From contig NYYH01000026.1 in assembly GCA_002686705.1 (NCBI GenBank), positions 1 through 40,815 of the forward strand: a stretch of 40,815 nucleotides of DNA. Reading direction: 5' to 3'. Within the stretch, counting starts at the first letter, position 1. Each line of letters starts with the position of its first letter. This stretch comes from Bacteroidota bacterium (GTDB taxonomy: Bacteria > Bacteroidota > Bacteroidia > Bacteroidales > F082). This document shows, piece after piece, positions 8,713 through 17,011 of this stretch. A program made the position numbers and the translations under genes. Under the pieces are notes generated by a model. It saw nothing but the letters and a program-made list of their open reading frames with translations, was not told the DNA's origin and searched no databases.

Positions 8713-9285
8713 TTAGTACTCTGTATATGCCCAATCGATTACTACCTCAACTACTGCATTTTTATAAAATTCTATTGTTGATGTAGCATCACCTTGATTT
8801 TGCAAAACAACACTGATGCCAAGTTCCATATTTGTTTCTCCACCCGCTGGATTACCATCTATGGTTTTACTACCTACACTGGTAAAGATTCCATTACTTG
8901 TTGAATTACTCCAATCAATATCTTGAAAACCGAAATTATCATATACTAATGTGTGGTCAGTAGCAAATTGTTGATAAAACTCTTCCTTTACTTTAATAAT
9001 AAAAGTAACAATGGTTGCTTCCTTCATGCAAACCTTCTCAATATAATCTGAAGGTTTATAATTGAACCAGTAATAGTTATCTGCAACTTGTATAATATGT
9101 TCTTCTGGATTAAGAGGGCGATCAAGTGGGTCAACAGGAGTATCTTTCCAAGCTATTTTGAAACTCCTGAAATATAGGCATTCCCCTTCAGGGTCATTTT
9201 TCTCATTGCATTCTAAACCTGAAAACAACAAGAAAACAATAATGCTGATAATTGCTACTAATGATGATAGTATATTCTTTTTCAT
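8713..9285 (-). CDS. Small secreted protein, copy A of a tandem pair, family unknown
   Basis: I start at the ATG at 9285 (190 residues, MKKNILSSLVAI); the longer frame from 9324 begins upstream of the -7 element. The N-terminus is a clean signal sequence (hydrophobic about 7-24) followed by SGLEC. The Cys has Glu and Leu just before it, so this is not a standard lipobox and type I cleavage is as likely. The mature part has conserved Cys residues (LEC, GEC, KVC), the motif DPLDRPLNPE and a beta-rich remainder ending WAYTEY. No known family is recognised. Copy B (9472-10052) keeps the same motifs at roughly 40% identity by eye. Confidence 0.75.
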   Translation of the reverse strand: MKKNILSSLVAIISIIVFLLFSGLECNEKNDPEGECLYFRSFKIAWKDTPVDPLDRPLNPEEHIIQVADNYYWFNYKPSDYIEKVCMKEATIVTFIIKVKEEFYQQFATDHTLVYDNFGFQDIDWSNSTSNGIFTSVGSKTIDGNPAGGETNMELGISVVLQNQGDATSTIEFYKNAVVEVVIDWAYTEY

Positions 9286-9306
9286 ATAGTGGTTTTTGGT
9301 GACGAA

Positions 9307-9314
9307 CAAATATA
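9307..9314 (-). promoter_or_regulatory. Bacteroidetes-type -7 element for secreted protein A
   Basis: The minus strand reads TATATTTG, about 22 bases before the ATG at 9285. The same octamer is kept at the same place in copy B (10074-10081), which strengthens the call. Confidence 0.55.
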
Positions 9315-9382
9315 GGTCAATCATGAAGAAAAGTCAAGTATGACCAAATTCACTATACTAAAAGAGGATGGAACATATATCA

Positions 9383-9436
9383 AATGAAATACTCGGGAAT
9401 GGATTTAAGTCGTTGAAGGACATGGTTGAGGATTAG
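9383..9436 (+). pseudogene. Duplicated 3' end of the YitT gene (17 codons plus stop)
   Basis: The frame reads NEILGNGFKSLKDMVED and stop, against NEILGNGFKSLKEKVED at the end of the intact gene (residues 281-297). Only the tail is present, with no start or upstream part, so it is a non-functional footprint of the tandem duplication. The following bases (GACAGGAATGTTTATTTTGAAT) also match those after the intact gene. Confidence 0.88.
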
Positions 9437-9471
9437 ACAGGAATGTTTATTTTGAATACTGATCTGACAAT

Positions 9472-10052
9472 TTAATACTCTGTAAATGCAAAATCCATTT
9501 CGATCTCAACAAATCCCTCATTGGCTACTTGTAATATGATATCATAATAGGAGTCAAGAATAATCAAATCTACCTCCATGTTCAAAGTTGCCTCTCCACC
9601 TTCTACTTTGGCTGGTATTGTAATACTACCAATGTTTGTTTGAATTCCATCAGAAAATGTGCTATTCCAATTAATTTCAGATTCGAATGATTGTGAACCA
9701 AGATGTACAAAGGCTTTATAAGAAATTGCATGTGACCAGTGAGAAGTTATTTTAATAGTAAAAACAACAACAGTTATCTCCTTCGTGCAAACATTCTCAA
9801 TGTCATCATCAAGGGAATAATAAAATTCTCCTTGACCAGGAGGCCCCATATGTGATTCAGGATTAATAGGACGATCAAGAGGGTTAACTGGTGTAGCTTT
9901 CCAGGCAACTTTCATACTTCTAAAACGATTGCATTCCCCTTCAGGGTCATCTTTCTTATTATTACATTCTAAACCTGAAAACAACAAGAAAACAACAAGA
10001 AAACAATAATGCTGATCATTGCTACTAATGATGATAGTATATTCTTTTTCAT
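9472..10052 (-). pseudogene. Small secreted protein, copy B, with out-of-frame signal peptide (disrupted or phase-off)
   Basis: The native ATG, by homology to copy A, is at 10052 and begins MKKNILSSLVAM. An extra 11-bp unit at 9978-9999 shifts the frame, so translation from this ATG ends after 27 codons at 9969. Downstream, the frame is open to 9472 with no stops and keeps the motifs NPLDRPINPE, the three Cys positions and the ending FAFTEY. The only frame-restoring start is a GTG at 10074 that lies on the promoter -7 element itself and replaces the N-terminal half of the signal, so it is unlikely to be used. The intact body suggests a recent lesion or a slippage-based switch: losing one 11-bp unit would restore a signal peptide nearly identical to that of copy A. 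Confidence 0.72.
9978..10006. repeat. 11-bp tandem repeat (aaaacaacaag, two copies plus partial) in a signal-peptide coding region
   Basis: Units are at 9978-9988 and 9989-9999, followed by the partial unit aaaacaa to 10006. Copy A has one full unit (9222-9232) plus the same partial. Because 11 is not a multiple of three, each unit gained or lost changes the reading frame of the gene. Confidence 0.85.
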
Positions 10053-10073
10053 ATAGTGGTTTTTGGTGGTGCA

Positions 10074-10081
10074 CAAATATA
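10074..10081 (-). promoter_or_regulatory. Bacteroidetes-type -7 element for secreted protein B
   Basis: The minus strand reads TATATTTG, at the same distance from the native ATG (10052) as in copy A. The promoter therefore looks intact although the reading frame behind it is shifted. Confidence 0.5.
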
Positions 10082-10146
10082 AGCTAACCAGGAGAAAAAG
10101 TCAAGCTAAGACTAATGTACTTTACTGTTACAGAGAATAGAATATC

Positions 10147-10177
10147 AACCTTTCTGGCTTTCTTATCTTGAAAGGTT
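10147..10177 (-). terminator. Weak hairpin after rseP
   Basis: An 8-bp perfect stem (AACCTTTC / GAAAGGTT) with a 15-base loop lies 14 bases past the rseP stop. There is no T run after it on the minus strand, so terminator function is uncertain. Confidence 0.3.
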
Positions 10178-10190
10178 CTGTATATGTTAT

Positions 10191-11528
10191 CTATTTGAAC
10201 AACTTGATAATATCATTTCCATTAGCAAGTATTAGCAGGCTAAATAATATTATCATGCCAACAACCTGAGAATATTCTAAAAATTTATCGCTGGGTTTGC
10301 GACGGGCAATAATCTCGTAAAACAAAAACAGTGTATGTCCACCATCTAATGCAGGTATCGGTAATATATTTATAATAGCAAGCATTATTGAAAGAAACGC
10401 TGTTAATCGCCAAAAGCTTTCCCAATGCCATTGTTTAGGGAAAATGCTTCCTATTGTAATAAATCCACCAACACTTTCATAAGCTTTTACTTCAGAGGAG
10501 AATAGTAATTTAAGTTGCTTTAGATAATTGTCGATACCACTTATTGTGCGTGTAAATCCGGCAGGTATGGCCTCAGCAATCGTATAATCTTTCTTGCTTA
10601 CGTTAAAAAACTCGCTAAAAAACTTTTTGGGATTGCCTTTAGGATAAACACCTATTAATCCTTCATTATCTAATTGCATCGGTAGGTCAATAGTATCGGT
10701 ATCACGTATAACCGATATAACAACGTTTTCATTCTTATGGTTTTGAATTTCCTCTCTGAAATCGTTATAATAAATAATGTTATTGCCATTAATGCCCAAA
10801 ATAGAATCTCCTATCTTCATGCCTGATTTTTCAGCAACTGACTCCTCTGAGAATCTACCTGCAATGAAAGGTATCCTTATTGTAAAAATAGGAGATCTAT
10901 GATTAACAAGTTTGTTAAGGCTTCCTGCAGGGAGGGCAACATTAGCTGAGGCACCGTTGCGAATAATTTCTACCGTCTTAATTTCATTCAGCACTAGATT
11001 CATTGGTATCTTGCTAAAATCATCTACATAAAGACCATCTAACGAAATTATTTTATCACCGGGCATAAATCCCATTTCCATTGCTAAACTATCGGGCCTT
11101 ATTCCATACTTATTAACCTCTTTAGTGCTCAAATATTCATCGCCCCAAAAGGCAAGCATCCCAATGTATATTATGAATGCCAATACAACATTCATTATTA
11201 CTCCACCTAACATTATAATTAATCTTTGCCATGCTGGTTTAGAACGAAACTCCCAAGGCTGAGGAGGCTGTTTCATGGCTTCTTTGTCCATCGATTCATC
11301 AATCATTCCTGAAATCTTCACATATCCTCCAAGGGGTAACCAGCCTAAACCATATTCGGTAGCTTTAAAATTGAACTTGAAAACCGAAAACCATGGGTTA
11401 AAAAACAGATAAAATTTTTCCACCCTTGTTTTAAATATTTTTGCGGCTGCAAAATGCCCAAATTCATGAACAATTACTAATATAGAAAGACTCAATAAGA
11501 GTTGTAGTATCTGGATTAATATTTCCAT
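10191..11528 (-). CDS. rseP: RseP-type site-2 (intramembrane) zinc metalloprotease
   Basis: A 445-residue membrane protease. HEFGH at 21-25 lies in the first membrane segment and supplies two zinc His ligands and the catalytic Glu. NILPIPALDGGH near residue 395 (LDG) supplies the Asp ligand in a late segment. Two PDZ-like regions lie between them (around GIRPDSLAMEMGFMPGD and VAEKSGMKIGD). The family cleaves anti-sigma factors and cleared signal peptides within the inner membrane. It is the last gene of a minus-strand unit, six bases after dxr. The dxr-rseP pairing is common in bacteria and supports both calls. Confidence 0.95.
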   Translation of the reverse strand: MEILIQILQLLLSLSILVIVHEFGHFAAAKIFKTRVEKFYLFFNPWFSVFKFNFKATEYGLGWLPLGGYVKISGMIDESMDKEAMKQPPQPWEFRSKPAWQRLIIMLGGVIMNVVLAFIIYIGMLAFWGDEYLSTKEVNKYGIRPDSLAMEMGFMPGDKIISLDGLYVDDFSKIPMNLVLNEIKTVEIIRNGASANVALPAGSLNKLVNHRSPIFTIRIPFIAGRFSEESVAEKSGMKIGDSILGINGNNIIYYNDFREEIQNHKNENVVISVIRDTDTIDLPMQLDNEGLIGVYPKGNPKKFFSEFFNVSKKDYTIAEAIPAGFTRTISGIDNYLKQLKLLFSSEVKAYESVGGFITIGSIFPKQWHWESFWRLTAFLSIMLAIINILPIPALDGGHTLFLFYEIIARRKPSDKFLEYSQVVGMIILFSLLILANGNDIIKLFK

Positions 11529-11534
11529 TTATAT

Positions 11535-12698
11535 TTAATTATGATAGTTACCTAATAGTTCAGTCGCTTTTAATCTTGTAAGCTTCTCTGTTTCAAAATA
11601 ATCAACTAAAACAGGATTCGCAATAAGCGGTATCATTTTCATGCTCTTTTCAACAACATCAGGAATTTGTAAAAATCCTATTTTATTAACTAAAAAAGCT
11701 TCAACGGCTACATCGTTAGCAGTATTCAAGATACATGGCATATTACCACCAATTTTCATGGCTTCAAAAGCGAGTGCAAGATTACGAAATTTTTTCACAT
11801 CAGGACCATAGAAATTCAGGGTGTTTATCTGAATTAAATCCAAAGTGGGAAATGAACTTTTTAGACGTTGAGGATAAGTTAGTGCAAATTGAATGGGAAT
11901 GCGCATATCAGGAAAACTAAGCAATGTTTTTACAGATCTATCAGCGAAATAAACCAGAGAGTGAACAACACTTTGTGGATGGATAATAACTTCGATATTA
12001 GATGGATGAATGTTAAATAGCCAATGTGCTTCCATTGCTTCAAGTCCTTTGTTCATTAATGTTGCCGAATCAACACTTACTTTATTTCCCATTTTCCAGT
12101 TGGGGTGGGCTAAGGCCTCATCAATACTTACATTCTTTAGTGTCTCAGCATCCTTACCATGAAAAGGGCCACCTGATGCTGTTAATACAATTTTTTCAAT
12201 TGGATTGTCAAACTCTCCCATCAAGCATTGAAAAATTGCAGAATGTTCCGAGTCGATAGGTATGATCTGAACATTGTTTTCAATTGCAATTTTTGAAATT
12301 AATTCACCAGCAACTACAAGGCTTTCTTTATTTGCCAATGCAATTTTTTTCTTGTTTTTTAAGGCTGCTATAATGGGTTTTAATGCTCCAAAACCTACAA
12401 TACCCATCAGTACCATGTCGATGGAGTCCATTTCCATAACCTGGCTAATAGCATCCTGTCCGGCATAGACCTTAATGTCATAATCCTTAAGTGCATCGTA
12501 GACTTTTGAGTAATGATCTTTGTTACCAATAACCACAACATTAGGTAAATACTTAATGGTTTGAGAAATAAGCAAATCGGTATTATTATTTGCAGTAAGT
12601 ATCTCGACGCTAAAAGATTCGGATTGCTCATCAATAACCTGAAGTGTTTGAATACCAATAGATCCTGTTGATCCAAATATTGCAATTCGCTTTTTCAT
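11535..12698 (-). CDS. dxr: 1-deoxy-D-xylulose 5-phosphate reductoisomerase
   Basis: A 387-residue enzyme of the MEP isoprenoid pathway, converting DXP to 2-C-methylerythritol 4-phosphate with NADPH. The NADPH motif GSTGSIG is at 9-15, ALANKESLVVAGE near 117-129, the metal and substrate segment DSEHSAIFQ near 149, LTASGGPF near 172, and the long active-site block from HPNWKMG to MEAHWLF near 193-217. All expected motifs are present and the length is typical. It lies between the M23 peptidase gene and rseP on the same strand. Confidence 0.97.
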   Translation of the reverse strand: MKKRIAIFGSTGSIGIQTLQVIDEQSESFSVEILTANNNTDLLISQTIKYLPNVVVIGNKDHYSKVYDALKDYDIKVYAGQDAISQVMEMDSIDMVLMGIVGFGALKPIIAALKNKKKIALANKESLVVAGELISKIAIENNVQIIPIDSEHSAIFQCLMGEFDNPIEKIVLTASGGPFHGKDAETLKNVSIDEALAHPNWKMGNKVSVDSATLMNKGLEAMEAHWLFNIHPSNIEVIIHPQSVVHSLVYFADRSVKTLLSFPDMRIPIQFALTYPQRLKSSFPTLDLIQINTLNFYGPDVKKFRNLALAFEAMKIGGNMPCILNTANDVAVEAFLVNKIGFLQIPDVVEKSMKMIPLIANPVLVDYFETEKLTRLKATELLGNYHN

Positions 12699-12725
12699 GA
12701 TTATTGCTTCCTATTTCGATAGCTA

Positions 12726-13610
12726 TCAATTAAACAATATATAATCTTCCGGATTAACAGGTGAACCGTTCTCCCACAACTCAAAATGCAAATGTGGTCC
12801 GGTTGTTAACTCACCTGACTCTCCAGAAATAGCAATAGGTTCACCAGCCAGCACATGATCACCTTCCTTTTTTAGCAGAACGGAATTGTGTTTATAAACT
12901 GAAATAAAATTCCGCTCATGTTGCAGGCCGATAATGTAACCTGTTTCAAGTGTCCATACAGAAAAAATAACAGTGCCCTCTAAAGTTGCTTTCACTGCCT
13001 CGTTATGAGAAGTTACAATATCAATTCCATAATGATGCTCCATTAAATTGAATCCAGAAGTTATTATTCCCTGTAACGGTGTAAAAAAGTTAAAGCTCTT
13101 GATTGAAGTTTCGGTAGATTCTGTTAGCTGACCAGATTCATTAAAATATAGATTATACATGCTTTGATTTTCGAATTCAGCCCTCAAAATACTATCATTA
13201 TATGATTTTCTGTTTTTAATTGTGTCATAACGGAAATCAAATAACTCAGCTTCCTTATAATCTTCCTCTAAAGGATTGTCTTCAAAAATATTTTTAAAAC
13301 TAGCAATATACAAGTTCTTCTTTTCAATATCTAATAGAAGTGAATCAGCCAGAATAATCAGATTGTATAGCTGTCGTTTATCATCTATATCAGGATAACC
13401 GGGAATATATTTTTTTATTGATGTGTTTGCAATAAGTATAAAAGTTAAGGCCATAAATATGATGCTTATACTAAATATACTAGCGAAAACATTTAGTCGG
13501 GTTAACCTAAATGAAAACCTATCCTCAAAAGTCTGATCATTAAATATAACAAGCCTGTATCTCCCTCGAAGGTTCTTATACCACTTTTTATTTGTTTTTG
13601 ATTTTGCCAT
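12726..13610 (-). CDS. M23 family (LytM-type) metallopeptidase, membrane-anchored
   Basis: I start at the ATG at 13610 (294 residues, MAKSKTNKKW); the longer frame from 13646 runs back through the promoter region. A basic cytoplasmic head precedes one membrane segment (about 42-62), then a helical, charged spacer (about 80-160) and a C-terminal LytM domain. The zinc ligands are visible: His193 and Asp197 in HYGID, and His275 in HLHFE with His273 as the catalytic partner, so the domain appears active. Such proteins cut peptidoglycan cross-bridges or stems, or regulate amidases. It is the first gene of the unit with dxr and rseP. Confidence 0.9.
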   Translation of the reverse strand: MAKSKTNKKWYKNLRGRYRLVIFNDQTFEDRFSFRLTRLNVFASIFSISIIFMALTFILIANTSIKKYIPGYPDIDDKRQLYNLIILADSLLLDIEKKNLYIASFKNIFEDNPLEEDYKEAELFDFRYDTIKNRKSYNDSILRAEFENQSMYNLYFNESGQLTESTETSIKSFNFFTPLQGIITSGFNLMEHHYGIDIVTSHNEAVKATLEGTVIFSVWTLETGYIIGLQHERNFISVYKHNSVLLKKEGDHVLAGEPIAISGESGELTTGPHLHFELWENGSPVNPEDYILFN

Positions 13611-13620
13611 TTTAAAATCA

Positions 13621-13642
13621 CAAAGGTATAAAAGCAAAATTA
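13621..13642 (-). promoter_or_regulatory. Two adjacent TAnnTTTG elements before the M23-dxr-rseP unit
   Basis: On the minus strand TAATTTTG (13635-13642) and TACCTTTG (13621-13628) both match the -7 consensus. The more upstream one gives a leader of about 19 bases before the ATG at 13610; the nearer one would leave only about five. Either rules out a start at 13646. Confidence 0.5.
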
Positions 13643-13770
13643 ACAATCATCTTTCTGTATATCAGAAAACATAATGTATGACATCAAGGTTTAACTTCGA
13701 TAAATTTTAATGCTGTGAAAGTCAAAAAAATAGAGATAAAAGTTTACAAAGCTGATTTCTTTCAAGATAA

Positions 13771-13803
13771 TTGTGGTTTTTCATTAAACTCTATTTATTT
13801 TTG
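13771..13803 (+). promoter_or_regulatory. Candidate promoter of the porW-bactofilin unit (TTG, 22-base spacer, TATTTTTG)
   Basis: TTG at 13771-13773 and TATTTTTG at 13796-13803 fit the Bacteroidetes boxes, with a spacer in the accepted range. The leader to the TTG start at 13863 would be about 55 bases. Confidence 0.5.
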
Positions 13804-13862
13804 CCAGTCAAATTTTAATAATAAATTACTTTTAAATCAGTTATAAAGGATAAATCTGAACT

Positions 13863-16508
13863 TTGATAATCCGTAAATTACATAATACTAAATTTTATTT
13901 AGCAGCTATTATTATTCTGCTCGCTATAAACTCATGTTCCACAAAAAAGAATACTTGGACTCGAAGGGCCTATCATAATGTGACATGTCATTATAATGTT
14001 TACTGGAATGGAATGGTTAGTTTAAATGAAGGAAAGCAGATTTTAAAAGAAAAAGTCAAAGATGACTATAACAAAGTGCTTAGGGTATTTAACTATGGTA
14101 CTAAAGAAGATGCCACAACTGTAAACCCAAAGATGGACAGAACCATTAAAAAGGCATCAATAGGCATTCAGCGTCATTCAATGGTTTTTGGGGGTAAGGA
14201 ATATATTGTTTGGGTAAAGGATAGTTACCTGATGATGGGCATAGCACATTTTTACAAACAGGACTACACCAGTGCTCGTCGGGTATTTGATTACGTTGCA
14301 AAAGAATACGAATCTTCCCCAATACATTATAATGCCATTTTGTGGCTTGCACGTACTTATATTCAAACTGAAAGATACGAAAAGGCAGAAGCAGCACTAA
14401 ATCTACTTCAAAGTAAACTTGACGAGGATGATTTTCCCCGCGATGTAAAAAAAGATATCCCATTGGTTTATGCTGATTTTTATATTGCACGCGAAAATTA
14501 CAACGCGGCATATCCTTATCTGGAAAGAGGTCTTGAACTAGCATCGAATCACGAAATCATTACACGTATTTATTTTATACTCGGACAGATTAATCAAAAA
14601 GATCATGATTTTAAAAAAGCGTCTGGGTATTACGCCAGGGTAGTAAAAAGAAATCCGCCGTATCAAATGACATTTGAAGCACAAATTAATATGGCGCAAT
14701 GTTATGGTGATGGTGCGGGCGATAGTAAACACCTGAATAAAGTGTTACTAAAAATGGCTAAGGAGACAAAAAATGCCGAATATCTTGATCAGATATATTA
14801 TGCTCTTGCTCAGGTTGCTATGATTGATAATAAAGACACTTTAGTAATACACTATCTCAAAAAATCTGTTAGTACCAGCGTTAGCGATGACTTTCAGAAA
14901 ACAGAATCTTCACTGGAATTAGCAGATATTTATTTTAATAGTGGTAGTTATCAGGAAGCCCAGGCATATTACGATACTGCTTCAATGTCACTTCCTCTGG
15001 AATATCCTGATTATGATGCCATAATGAACAAAACCACTGTGTTATCTCAATTGGTAACACAGATACAAACTATTAGCCTTCAGGATAGTCTCCAAACTCT
15101 AGCAAAAATGGATAGTGTTCAGCTTTATGCAATGATTGATAATCTAATTGTAAAATATGAAGAAGATCAGGAAAGGATAGCCGAAGAAAGAGAATCGGGT
15201 GGAGGGACTCAGTTTGTTGATATGACAAGAGATAAATCAAATCAAACACTTGGAGGGGGTGGCTGGTATTTCTATAATACAGCAGCATTAAGTCGTGGTC
15301 GCACTGAGTTTATCAAAAAGTGGGGAGATAGAAAATATGAAGACAACTGGAGGATTACTGATAAACGAATGATGATGCAGTCGTTTGAGAGAGATTTAAC
15401 TGATGAGGAAACAATTACAGAACAGGACAGTGCAATTGTTCTTGTTACCAACCCACGTGACCATGCATTCTATCTTCAACATATCCCGCGTACCCCTGAA
15501 CAATTGGCTATATCTGATAGTATAATAATCGAAGCATATAACTTACTAGCTTATTTATATTTCGAAGATTTACAAGACACAGCTCTTGCTCTCGACACTT
15601 ATATCACTTTTCAAGAAAAATACCCCAATAATAAATACAGGATTGAGTCGTGGTATGCCTTATACAAAATATATTCGGGTAAAGGTGATAACAATAAAGC
15701 AGACCATTACAGCAATCTTATCATAAGTAATTTTCCGGAAAGCAATTATGCAAAAGTTATCCTCGACCCAGATTATTTTATTAAACTTAGAGCCCAGCAA
15801 AATGAAGCTGGCATTCTGTACAATAAAACGTTTAAAGCATTCAATCGCGAGCAATATTACAGGGTGATAAATTATGCAGATCAGGCTATCGAGCTTTATC
15901 CTGAAGATACTGCCCTCATCCCAAAATTTATGTATCTGCGGGCTATTTCATTAGGGGCAGTTGATATTGCTGATACATTATATTCAGCAATGTTTAACCT
16001 AGTACAAAAATATCCGACAAGCTCGGTTGCCCCTCTGGCAAAGTCGGTTATACAAACTTTGCAGATTGATTACGGTATTGGCATTCCTGAAGGATTAGCT
16101 GCTCAATCAGCAGGAGATTCAACTAATGTAAAATCTATATATAAGTTTAGTCCTAACGAGATGCACATGGTTTTGGTTGTTGTTCAGTCAGATGATATTA
16201 ACATTAGTGCACTAAAAGTTAGGATTTCTGATTTTGATAAAAAATATTTCAGTTTAAAAAGGTTAAGAATTAAAAGCCTGATGCTCGACGATATACAAAC
16301 TATAATTACTATAGGTAATTTCGACAATAAAGAAGAAGCTGGTAATTATTTATTAGCTCTTCGAAACGATGAGTATGTTGTATCTGGATTACAAAATAAA
16401 GATTTTCTGATATTTTCGATAGCAGCTTCAAATTACCCGGTATTTTATAGGGATAAAGATGTATCTTCGTACCTCAAATTTTTCGAGATCAATTATAAAT
16501 CAAATTAA
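13863..16508 (+). CDS. porW: T9SS periplasmic lipoprotein PorW/SprE, tetratricopeptide-repeat protein
   Basis: An 881-residue lipoprotein: a short signal ending in lipobox INSC (Cys 25), then CSTKKNTWTRRAYHNVTCHYN, a hallmark N-terminus of the SprE/PorW family. Long arrays of TPR-like helices follow (about 110-400 and 540-720), and a C-terminal globular domain (about 755-870) ends in LKFFEINY. In Flavobacterium and Porphyromonas this outer-membrane-associated periplasmic lipoprotein is needed for T9SS secretion and gliding, probably linking motor and translocon. The only usable start is TTG at 13863: an in-frame stop lies two codons upstream and no ATG is nearby. AAAGGAT about ten bases before it could serve as a ribosome binding site. 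Bactofilin follows 84 bases on. Confidence 0.92.
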   Translation: MIIRKLHNTKFYLAAIIILLAINSCSTKKNTWTRRAYHNVTCHYNVYWNGMVSLNEGKQILKEKVKDDYNKVLRVFNYGTKEDATTVNPKMDRTIKKASIGIQRHSMVFGGKEYIVWVKDSYLMMGIAHFYKQDYTSARRVFDYVAKEYESSPIHYNAILWLARTYIQTERYEKAEAALNLLQSKLDEDDFPRDVKKDIPLVYADFYIARENYNAAYPYLERGLELASNHEIITRIYFILGQINQKDHDFKKASGYYARVVKRNPPYQMTFEAQINMAQCYGDGAGDSKHLNKVLLKMAKETKNAEYLDQIYYALAQVAMIDNKDTLVIHYLKKSVSTSVSDDFQKTESSLELADIYFNSGSYQEAQAYYDTASMSLPLEYPDYDAIMNKTTVLSQLVTQIQTISLQDSLQTLAKMDSVQLYAMIDNLIVKYEEDQERIAEERESGGGTQFVDMTRDKSNQTLGGGGWYFYNTAALSRGRTEFIKKWGDRKYEDNWRITDKRMMMQSFERDLTDEETITEQDSAIVLVTNPRDHAFYLQHIPRTPEQLAISDSIIIEAYNLLAYLYFEDLQDTALALDTYITFQEKYPNNKYRIESWYALYKIYSGKGDNNKADHYSNLIISNFPESNYAKVILDPDYFIKLRAQQNEAGILYNKTFKAFNREQYYRVINYADQAIELYPEDTALIPKFMYLRAISLGAVDIADTLYSAMFNLVQKYPTSSVAPLAKSVIQTLQIDYGIGIPEGLAAQSAGDSTNVKSIYKFSPNEMHMVLVVVQSDDINISALKVRISDFDKKYFSLKRLRIKSLMLDDIQTIITIGNFDNKEEAGNYLLALRNDEYVVSGLQNKDFLIFSIAASNYPVFYRDKDVSSYLKFFEINYKSN

Positions 16509-16592
16509 GTAGTTTGTTATTTGTGAATCTGTGCAGCTTATTTACCTTGACTAAATACTAAAATAATCAAAAATTAACAAGATAAAACTATT

Positions 16593-16964
16593 GTGAAAAA
16601 ACATAAAAACGGGATTAACGATAAGCAGGTCCCAAACATAATTGCCCTAGGCACAAACATTGTTGGTGATATTGAATCAGAAGGAGATTTTCGGATCGAG
16701 GGTTCCGTTAAAGGTAAAATAATAGCCAAAGGACGAATTGTGGTGGGTACAAGTGGGAATGTAGATGGTGAAATTATATGCAGTGATGCTGATATTTTCG
16801 GATCAGTAAAAGGAAAACTAGAAGTTCTTAATCTTACTGTTCTTAAGGCGACTGCTATCTTTTCGGGTGATGTTACAACCAAAAAAATTTCAATAGAGCC
16901 TGGAGCAGTTTTTACCGGCACTTGTCAAATGAAATCTGATACCTCACCAAAGGACAGAAAGTAA
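16593..16964 (+). CDS. Bactofilin family cytoskeletal protein
   Basis: A 123-residue bactofilin starting at GTG 16593. A short polar N-terminus is followed by the DUF583 beta-helix (about 15-110) with regular turns: GTNIVGDIESEGDFRIEGSVKG, GRIVVGTSGNVDGEI, SDADIFGSVKGKL and IEPGAVFTG. Bactofilins polymerise without nucleotide into filaments that position cell-envelope machinery. In Bacteroidota this gene commonly follows porW/sprE and precedes atpZ, as here. A frame on the opposite strand across it is a shadow. Confidence 0.92.
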   Translation: MKKHKNGINDKQVPNIIALGTNIVGDIESEGDFRIEGSVKGKIIAKGRIVVGTSGNVDGEIICSDADIFGSVKGKLEVLNLTVLKATAIFSGDVTTKKISIEPGAVFTGTCQMKSDTSPKDRK

Positions 16965-17011
16965 GCGATACGCTGGTGATTAAAAATCAGCAGGACACTA
17001 AGGAAAATAAA

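Larger units (their letters stand above)
8624..9338. repeat. Tandem duplication, copy A (YitT 3' end plus convergent secreted-protein gene)
   Basis: This stretch of about 715 bp reappears at 9383-10105 with the same internal order: the end of the YitT gene, the convergent small-protein gene and its promoter. Identity is very high in the YitT tail, the signal-peptide coding part and the promoter, and much lower in the mature-protein part. This copy is attached to the intact YitT gene, so it is the parental position. Confidence 0.85.
9383..10105. repeat. Tandem duplication, copy B
   Basis: This is the second copy of the unit at 8624-9338, offset by 759 bp and separated by about 44 bp of unrelated sequence. 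It contains the YitT tail fragment, the paralogous secreted-protein gene, the conserved promoter octamer and the run ending AAAAGTCAAG. The left breakpoint lies inside the YitT coding sequence, which shows that the duplication arose here and not by independent acquisition of a gene pair. Confidence 0.85.

Noticed and set aside
10052..10074. GTG at 10074 as the real start of secreted protein B
   Set aside because: It coincides with the conserved -7 octamer, so it would precede the transcription start, and it gives a worse signal peptide than the native frame.
16574..16921. 115-codon minus-strand open frame over the bactofilin gene
   Set aside because: It mirrors the regular bactofilin repeats and shows no independent features or promoter.
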